Assembly: GCA_001460835.1 (NCBI GenBank)
Contig: CYKH01000991.1
Coordinates: forward strand, 1-23,523
Length of the DNA: 23,523 bases
Direction of reading: 5' to 3'
From: Bodo saltans
Taxonomy: Eukaryota > Euglenozoa > Kinetoplastea > Eubodonida > Bodonidae
In this document: one piece after another, positions 16,824 through 23,523 of the stretch
Layout of the letters: every line of letters starts with the position of its first letter
How positions within the stretch are numbered: position 1 is the first letter of the stretch
Translations under genes and position numbers: made by a program
Notes under the pieces: model-generated
What the model was told of the DNA's origin: nothing
Databases searched by the model: none
Seen by the model: the letters and a program-made list of their open reading frames with translations, nothing else

Positions 16824-19800
16824 ATGACAGATACGCACAGCGACGAATCTGCGCTTATGGTGCCGAGAAGGCAAGTGCGCAACAATAGCCATACATTGCC
16901 TCATCTGGACGAGGAATCTCCCTACACGGAAGCGGATGCCGCTCGAGAACATTCGAAGCATTCCACTTCGTCAGCTGTGGGAGGGGGGATTACGGAATCT
17001 CCTCATGTTACCGTTGATCAAGGATTTATCAGCCATGAACTACCTCAAGCAGGAGTGGATGGGGGATACACCAGGGATATGCGAGAATTATCAGATTACG
17101 AAAAGAAAGAGGTAGAACTTGACGGCGCCCCAGAGGCACCTCCACCACACGCGGAAGAGCGAACACAAGACGATTATCTTGGTGTCTACAGCGACGTCAT
17201 GAGTCAGTCCCCCGTGAGGAGAGCAGAAGAGCAGCGGCGTCGTTTGTTAGCCACCGCAACCTCTGCCTCCACAGGCCTGCGATATCGGACCAATCCACTA
17301 CACTTGGTGGTCCAGCAGAAGATTATCGCGTCCATTGGTCACTACGACGCGCAGCTGCCGCCGCACGAGGGCAGCGCTGAAGACGCTGATGCCACATCCA
17401 CACAGCACCATCAGCCAGCATCAGGAGCTCACGCATCATCCGTGACTCAACAGCGTCACCAGCAAGGAAATCTAATCCCCTCACGCCCAACCACTGCTCC
17501 TCATCACAACCTGCACCAACCTCGAAAGGTTAGCCCCACCTCACCAATCCCACGATCAGACTACACCCGACCGAGTACTGCGCTCCTTGCGTCTGTCTCG
17601 TCGAAGTCTGTTCGCACAACATCTGGTGGAGTTGTCAGTCTCTGCGATCAAAGCAGCCAAACTGCTGCTGGAAGTGATGCGTCATCTATTCGGGATCTCG
17701 CACCACGCTCCCATCCGCTGTCGATTCACTCTACTGCACCAGCGAGAACCTCCCCGACGTCCCAACAACAACAACAACACCCACTTGCCAGCGGGACCAG
17801 TGGTGGTGCTGATGAAGAGTACAGTGTCGAGGATATGCTGTCGACACCAAAAGCGAAGCGTTATCTCGAGCAGCTCTTGTCACGACCTACTCCATTCGCA
17901 GATTTTACTGTAGCAACATTAGATGCCCCACTCGTCGGCCGCCACCATCACCATCACCAACACGAACGCCACCAGCACGCACAGCATCAAAGCCCTGATT
18001 TCGAGCACGCAGAGGAGAGCGACAGCAGCCGCGACTGGGAACCAAATCAACCAGAAGTGACCGTCATCCCAGTGGATGGGACAGGTGCAGGATCATCGTC
18101 ATCATCATCGTCGTCCAATCCAGACGAAGTCGAAGATGTGAGCTTGGAAGAGATGGATAACGACGGAACGCACTCAGAGTCCTTCACCCCAACCAGCAGT
18201 CACGCACGAGGTGTCGCTGGCAATGGATTTCCACTCCCTGTGATTACGAGTGGCTCAGCGACGCCGCCGGTGGGGAAAAGACCTCTGGTCGTGCCGGTGC
18301 CGAGGTCTCCAAGGAACGTTGTCACCCCAGGCAGTGACAATGGATCGTTGCTGGAGCTTGTTCCCACCATGTCCAGACCTCAAGCAGAGTTCGCGTCTGT
18401 GATCTCACGAACCATGTCAATGGTGAATAGAGTTCACAAGCAAGCGGCGTTCCCGATGGATATCAACGGTGGTGTTGCATTTGTCGACCCGCCTGCTGCT
18501 GCTAACAATCCAATTGATGTTGGGCAGACGAGTGGCACCAACAGCGGGAAGGTAACCCCAACATCAGGTTCCATGTCTCAGCATAGTATTGGGCGTGAGT
18601 CACGCATGAGCTTCAAAGTCAACATCGACAAGCAAATCAAGAATACCATGCTGAAAGCAGGTGCTGCGCAGTGTGCAGTTGCGATGCCTCCCAACGTGGC
18701 AGTGGACACCACAACACAATCGATTGCAGGAGAGTTGGCGCATGGACCCTTTACTGTAGATTCCATCCGCTCCAACGGCTTCGCCTGGCACCCCACAGAT
18801 CCCACTGCGATGGACATCGACAGTCCCCTATTAGCAACTCCAGCAGATGGTGGGCGTGCCCCAACGTTTGCCGTACAGCCTCAATCGACTCCTCTCACCC
18901 TGCAGCTTACCACGGAGGGTATTTTTATTGTGCCGCAAACAACGGATAAAACGCACCGCGTGTACACATCGTTCCAGCTGTCGTACCGTCGCCAAGCAAA
19001 CTCCGCGACAATCGTGATGATTGCACTGGACGCCATCACCAATATTCGCCTAGAGCGAGGCAGGAACACGTCAGACGATCGTGGTGTCTCTTCAACCACC
19101 AGCGATAGTGTGCTCATGTCCGTCTCACGAAGCGAGCGCCACTCGAAGTTAATTCGCAATGCGTGGTTCCCTCCTGGTGTCGCTGAAGTCTCCGTCGCCA
19201 TACGTACACGCAACGCGGTGGAGATTGTCTCATCCTTCTCCACCATGAGCATTCAGCGCTTGAGAATGCTGACCGAAGGCCCCCAGCTGCGTCGTAAGAC
19301 GTTGACCATTGTCCACTTTAACGACGTCTACAATCTCATTGAACGTGAAGGGCCCACTGCCGCAGTAGTTGGAGGGGCGGCACGATTCCACACACTTCTC
19401 AACAAAATAAGGGAACGCTCACACCCCTTAGTGCTCTTCTCTGGCGACTTCATGGGGCCCAGCTTGATGTCGGTGGACATGAAAGGCAAGCAAATGGTAG
19501 ACTTCTTCAACCAGTGCGGAGTGTTGTACGGCTGCTTTGGTAACCACGAGTTTGATTACGGTCTGAAAGCGCTTCACGAAGCGATCCAAGGCTTCACCTA
19601 TGGAGCTCATGTGTTCACCGGAAGCAACACTCAGTGGGTCATGAGTAACATGTTCGAGGCGAGCACTAGCATGCCCGTTGCGGGTGCGTCCCAAAAAGAG
19701 CTCTTTACGTGGAATGGTGTTCGCGTTGGTATTGTTGGCCTTTGCGAAGATTGGATTGGAGGTTGCTCTCAGCTTGCCCAAGGTGAAATTATTTACATCG

Positions 19801-22800
19801 ATATGTTTGAAACAGGAGAACGTCTTGCTCGTGAGTTGAAAGCGGACGGTGCCGAGGTCGTGATCGCTCTGACCCATTGCAGGTTGGATAATGACAAGCA
19901 ACTCATGACGCGGTGCCCCTCCATAGATCTCCTCCTTGGAGGACATGATCATTTCTTCAAGTGTGTCCCTTCACTTCATATTGTCAAATCCGGTGAAGAG
20001 TTCCAGTACCTCACCGAGATTACAGTGAATGTGGATCCACTTCCCGTCGCCACCCCTGCCAACTCCCAGAATGCAGCCGTGTCCCCTGGCATGATAGGCA
20101 GCACCAGCTCACGACGTACCACCAGCGGAAGTGAAGCGATGACTGCGTCATTCCAGAGCACACGCAACGCCTTGGCTAACCCAAACAACAATAGCACCAG
20201 CACGATCCCGCCACCCCCGGCGCCCATCATGTACAGCCACAATCACAACAACAACAACAACGGCACCACTTCTGTGACACCAACAGGGTCAACGGATATG
20301 CTCATGTTGCAACAGGACGACACAAAGAGTCCCCTTCCTGGCGTGGTTGCCCCCCTCGTCGTCGCTCCTCCTCCTGTTCCAGTGACCGCCCAGGTATCCT
20401 TTGCCGTCACTGCATACCCCATTCACTGGGATATTCAACCATCTGCACAAATGATGAAGTTGATTGCACGCTATCAAAACAAACTAGATGAGCGCATGGG
20501 CGGCGTCGTTGGTCGCACTGCTGTCCCGTTAGATCCTCGCGAGTCTACGGTACGATTCCGTGAAGGTCTTCTCACGGGATTTGTGTGCGATGTGATTGTG
20601 CAAGAGATGCGAGCAAGACTGTTGCCGAATGCCGACTTTGCCATTCTCGGAGGCGCCGCGTTTTCTGGCAAGACGATCATCCCGCAAGGTGTTCTGACGA
20701 TGGGGCATATTTTTGATCTGTTCCCGAATGATACCAAAGTGATGGCAATACGGATTTCTGGTGCGACGCTGCACAAACTGCTCACTGTGATGGTGAGAGA
20801 GTGCCCGGAAGAAGCCCCTTCCTTCCCCCACTGCAGTGAAGACTTGTCCTTCACCATTAGTCTGATTGGCGGTGGAGCCCCCAAAGTCAATAACATCCAG
20901 GTGAAGGGGATGCCCCTCGACGAGGACCGCGAGTATGTGGTGGCCGTCGAAGATTTTGCAGGAAAGGGAAGCGGGAAGTACAAATTCCTGAAGAACGAAG
21001 CGGAGGTGCTGATTGAGGAAGAAATGGCTGCCCAGGTCGTGTTCTGGTTGATTGACTACTTCTCTCGAAAGAAGGGACAGACTAGGCACACTTCTGTTGC
21101 GCTCGAAGCGGACGCTCTCCGTGCAGAGCAGGACCGTGCAAAGAAAGAAGATCGCCGAACGCGCAAAGCACAAAGAAATCGAAACACCCAAGATCGACTC
21201 TTACAGAGCGCTATCGATAGCAACGCGCCAAAGTTTGTCATCCCCGTTCGCCAATTCAAGCCGCTTGAATTCGCATCCACTCTGGAGTCAGGGGCCCTTG
21301 CGCGCCTCTACGCTGCTACAACACTTCTTAGTGAGGATGTCGAGACCGGATCTAACGTTGCGTTGATCGAAAAGGTTGTCACGAGGTTACTCAAGTGCAT
21401 GGCGTGCCGTGTGTATCTCTTCGACAAGGTGTCAAACATTCTCCGCCCACTGGTGTCACAGAAAGGTGTCAATCACGCCATCACGGGGCAGCTTCTTGCT
21501 GACAACAGCTCTCTCGCTGGTTACGCCGTGCATTTCAACTGCGCAGTGAACACTAAGAACGCGCCAAAAGACCCGAGCTACACCCCCTCCGTAGATGGTA
21601 GCCCAACCCTTAAAGTTCAAACGATGCTCACCTTTCCCATTTTCTACCGCAAGCAGTGCCTTGGCGTCGTGCAAGCGTTGAATAAGCAACATCCGCAGGA
21701 GCTTGATGACGGTGGTCGAGATATGTTCGAACAGTCCGTGTCTTCGGAAGACTCTTCGACAGACTCGGAGTCCGACTCTGAGTCCGAAGGAGAAGTGAGC
21801 GGGACGATCCGTATTATGGTCGGTGGTGCAAGTCCACTCACGCCAAAAGAAAAGCGTCGTCGTAAGAAGCGTCGAACTCAGCTGTGTTTCAGTGATGAAG
21901 ATCAAGGCCTTGCGTTACTCCTCTCGAAGCAGATTGGCACGCAGTTGCACTTCTCGAACATGTACCAACGTATTCAGCTGAGCGATGAGGCCACAAAAAA
22001 TCTCATGGAGATGGCGAGACTTCTTGGCAGAGCTCAAAAGGACGATAGCGTGCAAACCATGGTGCTTCGCATCACAGATATCGGAAAGCAACTCATCGGG
22101 TGTGATCGCTGCAGTCTGTTCCTCGTGGACAAGGGGGAAATGTGGACAGTTGTGAAGACAAAGGACTTGACTGGCAACATTCAGATTCGACTTCCTCTTG
22201 GCACCGGTGTGGCTGGTCACGCCGCTCAAACGGGGACTAAAATGAATATTCACGATGCGTACAAGTCACCTTACTTCAACCCAGAAACCGATCGTAGAAC
22301 TGGATACCAAACCCGCACGATGCTAGCAGTTCCCATGCTGAGCGAGAACGGTGAGTCGATCCTTGGTGTCCTACAACTGATCAACAAGAACAACGGCAAG
22401 GTGTTCACAGACGCGGATGAAGACCTCGCCGAAAATTTCGTCAATCTTGCCGCCATCGCTGTGCACAATTCCTTCGAAATTGAGACACTGCGCTTGGGAC
22501 GTGACGAAAGCACTCTACAAGTGCTCCCTGTTCATGAGCTCAACCGTATCACACTGAAACAAGGCTGGAAAACGATTCGTAGAAACTTGCACCTTGTCGC
22601 TGCAATGCGCCTCGTCGTGAGGGGCGGCATTACCTTCGAGGGCATAGGAGATTCCTCTATGATGGACAGAGGGCATAGCATCCACCCTCTTGGGCGATCC
22701 GGCGATGATGCTCTTGTTGCGGAGGAAATGGCATACAAAGAGCTTAGTCCGTTGACATCGACAGGCGGGTCATCAGGGCAGCATCGCGCAAGTGAGACAC

Positions 22801-22904
22801 CGAATAATGTCTCGCTACGCCAACTCACCATCGTACGTGGCATGCAAGATTTCGATGACTTGCAGAGTGAAGCGGAAAGCGAAGATCGTGGTGAGCGAGA
22901 ATAG
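16824..22904 (+). CDS. 5'-nucleotidase-like metallophosphoesterase fused to tandem GAF domains (2,026 aa)
   Basis: Residue numbers are from Met 16824. Residues 1-688 are low complexity (Ser, His, Gln, Pro), with a His-rich run near 373-390. About 689-820 is a beta-rich segment of unknown family, perhaps PH-like. The metallophosphatase core (826-1070) keeps HFNDVYN (Asp834), GDF (Asp875), GNHE (Asn907, His908), THC (His1018) and GHDH (His1041, His1043). After a low-complexity insert (about 1072-1192) comes the 5'-nucleotidase C-terminal domain (about 1193-1418), then a basic coiled-coil linker (about 1421-1462), GAF-1 (about 1485-1712) and GAF-2 (about 1726-1886), then a 140-residue tail. Family knowledge: such enzymes remove phosphate from nucleotides or related esters, and GAF domains bind small ligands, often cGMP or cAMP. 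No signal peptide from this start implies a cytosolic protein. The frame is open upstream to 16518, so a longer N-terminus starting at 16602 is possible but less likely. Confidence 0.88.
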   Translation: MTDTHSDESALMVPRRQVRNNSHTLPHLDEESPYTEADAAREHSKHSTSSAVGGGITESPHVTVDQGFISHELPQAGVDGGYTRDMRELSDYEKKEVELDGAPEAPPPHAEERTQDDYLGVYSDVMSQSPVRRAEEQRRRLLATATSASTGLRYRTNPLHLVVQQKIIASIGHYDAQLPPHEGSAEDADATSTQHHQPASGAHASSVTQQRHQQGNLIPSRPTTAPHHNLHQPRKVSPTSPIPRSDYTRPSTALLASVSSKSVRTTSGGVVSLCDQSSQTAAGSDASSIRDLAPRSHPLSIHSTAPARTSPTSQQQQQHPLASGTSGGADEEYSVEDMLSTPKAKRYLEQLLSRPTPFADFTVATLDAPLVGRHHHHHQHERHQHAQHQSPDFEHAEESDSSRDWEPNQPEVTVIPVDGTGAGSSSSSSSSNPDEVEDVSLEEMDNDGTHSESFTPTSSHARGVAGNGFPLPVITSGSATPPVGKRPLVVPVPRSPRNVVTPGSDNGSLLELVPTMSRPQAEFASVISRTMSMVNRVHKQAAFPMDINGGVAFVDPPAAANNPIDVGQTSGTNSGKVTPTSGSMSQHSIGRESRMSFKVNIDKQIKNTMLKAGAAQCAVAMPPNVAVDTTTQSIAGELAHGPFTVDSIRSNGFAWHPTDPTAMDIDSPLLATPADGGRAPTFAVQPQSTPLTLQLTTEGIFIVPQTTDKTHRVYTSFQLSYRRQANSATIVMIALDAITNIRLERGRNTSDDRGVSSTTSDSVLMSVSRSERHSKLIRNAWFPPGVAEVSVAIRTRNAVEIVSSFSTMSIQRLRMLTEGPQLRRKTLTIVHFNDVYNLIEREGPTAAVVGGAARFHTLLNKIRERSHPLVLFSGDFMGPSLMSVDMKGKQMVDFFNQCGVLYGCFGNHEFDYGLKALHEAIQGFTYGAHVFTGSNTQWVMSNMFEASTSMPVAGASQKELFTWNGVRVGIVGLCEDWIGGCSQLAQGEIIYIDMFETGERLARELKADGAEVVIALTHCRLDNDKQLMTRCPSIDLLLGGHDHFFKCVPSLHIVKSGEEFQYLTEITVNVDPLPVATPANSQNAAVSPGMIGSTSSRRTTSGSEAMTASFQSTRNALANPNNNSTSTIPPPPAPIMYSHNHNNNNNGTTSVTPTGSTDMLMLQQDDTKSPLPGVVAPLVVAPPPVPVTAQVSFAVTAYPIHWDIQPSAQMMKLIARYQNKLDERMGGVVGRTAVPLDPRESTVRFREGLLTGFVCDVIVQEMRARLLPNADFAILGGAAFSGKTIIPQGVLTMGHIFDLFPNDTKVMAIRISGATLHKLLTVMVRECPEEAPSFPHCSEDLSFTISLIGGGAPKVNNIQVKGMPLDEDREYVVAVEDFAGKGSGKYKFLKNEAEVLIEEEMAAQVVFWLIDYFSRKKGQTRHTSVALEADALRAEQDRAKKEDRRTRKAQRNRNTQDRLLQSAIDSNAPKFVIPVRQFKPLEFASTLESGALARLYAATTLLSEDVETGSNVALIEKVVTRLLKCMACRVYLFDKVSNILRPLVSQKGVNHAITGQLLADNSSLAGYAVHFNCAVNTKNAPKDPSYTPSVDGSPTLKVQTMLTFPIFYRKQCLGVVQALNKQHPQELDDGGRDMFEQSVSSEDSSTDSESDSESEGEVSGTIRIMVGGASPLTPKEKRRRKKRRTQLCFSDEDQGLALLLSKQIGTQLHFSNMYQRIQLSDEATKNLMEMARLLGRAQKDDSVQTMVLRITDIGKQLIGCDRCSLFLVDKGEMWTVVKTKDLTGNIQIRLPLGTGVAGHAAQTGTKMNIHDAYKSPYFNPETDRRTGYQTRTMLAVPMLSENGESILGVLQLINKNNGKVFTDADEDLAENFVNLAAIAVHNSFEIETLRLGRDESTLQVLPVHELNRITLKQGWKTIRRNLHLVAAMRLVVRGGITFEGIGDSSMMDRGHSIHPLGRSGDDALVAEEMAYKELSPLTSTGGSSGQHRASETPNNVSLRQLTIVRGMQDFDDLQSEAESEDRGERE
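17938..17993 (+). other. His-rich low-complexity segment of the GAF-nucleotidase
   Basis: The DNA is rich in CAC/CAT codons and encodes a run with five consecutive His (RHHHHHQHERHQHAQHQ) in the disordered N-terminal region. Such stretches can bind metal or tune solubility, but they also arise by codon slippage. Nearby CAA and TCA/TCG codon runs (about 17764-17778 and 18091-18117) suggest general microsatellite slippage in this region. Confidence 0.6.
19300..21080 (+). other. Two-domain 5'-nucleotidase-like enzyme (domain of the fusion protein)
   Basis: The metallophosphatase domain comes first and the substrate-specificity domain second, as in CD73/UshA-type 5'-nucleotidases. The five metal-site motifs are recognisable. 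Two departures stand out: the usual D-x-H of motif 1 is D-V-Y (Tyr836), and the usual N-G-G-x-R substrate loop of the second domain reads ILGGAAFSGK (about 1273-1282) with no arginine. A V-G-G-A-A-R-F segment after motif 1 matches, from memory, a eukaryotic subfamily that also carries HFNDVY. A low-complexity linker of about 120 residues separates the two domains. Confidence 0.75.
21276..22490 (+). other. Tandem GAF domains (sensor half of the fusion protein)
   Basis: GAF-2 is clear, with CDRCSLFLVD, LGTGVAGHAAQTG, AVPM and GVLQLINK segments and a complete NKFDE motif (Asn1854, Lys1855, Phe1861, Asp1865, Glu1866). GAF-1 has RVYLFD, SLAGYAV, TFPIFY and GVVQALNK segments (Asn1620, Lys1621). Its F-x3-D half appears only at Phe1689/Asp1693, followed by Gln rather than Glu, after an insert that is Asp/Ser/Glu-rich and then Lys/Arg-rich. 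The pairing resembles GAF-A/GAF-B of PDE-type phosphodiesterases, including the kinetoplastid PDEB enzymes, but no HD-type PDE catalytic domain is present. Confidence 0.8.
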
Positions 22905-23219
22905 CTCAAAGCACGTAGTAGGGAGTGATGAACGAAGCGGATAGGGACCGTAGAGTGTCACACCATCATCATCAGCAGAGGTTGCACCCCACCACAAAGA
23001 AGGAATGGATGTTCCTCTCTCTCCTGTGTATCGTAACACCACACACACCCACACACACATCACCCCTTCACTGCTTTCAATTATTTTTGCGTTCAAAAAG
23101 ACAACGGCAGACAAAAAACAATTACAATTCATTGCGCCCCCTTGGTAGGTACTGACCAAAATCGCATTTGCCTTTCTCTTTGTACATGTTACTCACCGAT
23201 CTTACACTGTATGTCTTCA
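22905..23219 (+). other. Intergenic spacer before eL19
   Basis: This is the probable 3' UTR of the fusion gene. It contains a CAC/ATC-rich patch (22962-22976), an AC microsatellite (23035-23060) and an A-rich stretch (about 23094-23128). Short frames here show no domain. No RNA gene was recognised. Confidence 0.5.
23035..23060 (+). repeat. AC-rich microsatellite
   Basis: An imperfect (AC)n run interrupted by CC, in the spacer upstream of eL19. Probably neutral and length-variable. Confidence 0.75.
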
Positions 23220-23254
23220 TTTTCCCTTCTTCCCATTTGAATTTTTCGGCTCAG
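23220..23254 (+). promoter_or_regulatory. Pyrimidine tract and spliced-leader acceptor for eL19
   Basis: An unbroken 15-nt pyrimidine run (23220-23234), a short A/T/G stretch, more T, and then the first AG at 23253-23254 in a CAG context, 5 nt before the ATG. The resulting 5-nt leader plus spliced leader is typical of highly expressed kinetoplastid ribosomal protein genes. This is the cleanest acceptor in the window. Confidence 0.65.
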
Positions 23255-23259
23255 GAACA

Positions 23260-23523
23260 ATGGTGTCCCTGAAGCTGCAGGCCCGCTTGGCCTCCGACAT
23301 TCTGCGCTGCGGCCGCGGCCGTATCTGGCTCGACCCCAACGAGGCCCAGGAGATCGGCAACGCGAACTCGCGCAAGTCGATCCGCAAGCTGATCAAGGAT
23401 GGCTTCATCATCCGCAAGCCCGTCAAGGTGCACTCCCGTGCCCGCTGGCGCAAGCTGAAGGAGGCCAAGGGCATGGGCCGCCACGAGGGCGTTGGCCGCC
23501 GTGAGGGTTCCCGCGAGTCGCCG
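23260..23523 (+). CDS. RPL19: Large-subunit ribosomal protein eL19, N-terminal 88 codons (runs off the window)
   Basis: The translation begins [18 protein letters not shown], then [36 protein letters not shown] and [12 protein letters not shown], all hallmark blocks of eL19, a rRNA-binding protein of the 60S subunit. The tryptophan in SRARWR and the [11 protein letters not shown] version of the next block match trypanosomatid forms as I remember them. Codons end almost always in C or G, unlike the longer genes upstream, consistent with translational selection. The start is unambiguous: the family's N-terminus begins exactly here, 5 nt after the predicted acceptor. The C-terminal part, including any Ala/Lys/Pro extension, lies beyond the window. 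Confidence 0.96.
   Translation, partial: MVSLKLQARLASDILRCGRGRIWLDPNEAQEIGNANSRKSIRKLIKDGFIIRKPVKVHSRARWRKLKEAKGMGRHEGVGRREGSRESP

Noticed and set aside
20529-21191. 220-codon antisense frame across the nucleotidase C-terminal domain.
   Set aside because: It is a shadow of the conserved sense frame; its translation has no recognisable domain.

Overview
This window looks like a piece of a kinetoplastid chromosome, most likely from a free-living bodonid such as Bodo saltans; the genus is inferred from memory. The evidence is that every credible gene lies on the + strand, the genes are intronless (one is a single 14.3 kb reading frame), and start codons are preceded by pyrimidine tracts followed by the first AG, as expected for spliced-leader trans-splicing of a polycistronic unit. 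The last gene is a kinetoplastid-like ribosomal protein eL19 with strongly GC-ending codons.

Layout: (1) 1-65, the last 20 codons of an Ala/Pro/Lys-rich protein, resembling the C-terminal tail of kinetoplastid eL19; (2) 369-704, a 111-residue C2HC zinc-finger protein; (3) 705-1312, an intergenic region with a pyrimidine tract, a splice acceptor and a 350-nt ATG-free leader holding several hairpins; (4) 1313-15613, a 4,766-residue surface protein with a signal peptide, a Ser/Thr mucin-like stalk, beta-rich and IPT-like domains, about 20 EGF-like repeats, a membrane module of about nine helices and large cytosolic regions; (5) 15614-16823, a T-rich spacer; (6) 16824-22904, a 2,026-residue protein joining a 5'-nucleotidase-type metallophosphoesterase to two GAF domains; (7) 22905-23259, a short spacer; (8) 23260 to the edge, the first 88 codons of eL19.

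The most interesting item is gene 6. Tandem GAF domains are the sensor module of cyclic-nucleotide phosphodiesterases, but here they follow a complete two-domain 5'-nucleotidase-like enzyme. The second GAF keeps an intact NKFDE motif; in the first the motif is split by an inserted charged segment. This suggests a cytosolic nucleotide phosphoesterase under small-ligand control. The neighbouring giant membrane protein carries a cluster of R-R-x-S sites (PKA-type consensus) in its predicted cytosolic parts. A functional link between the two is speculative, because kinetoplastid gene neighbours are often unrelated.

I saw no tRNA, rRNA, CRISPR array, transposon, LTR element or virus-like element.
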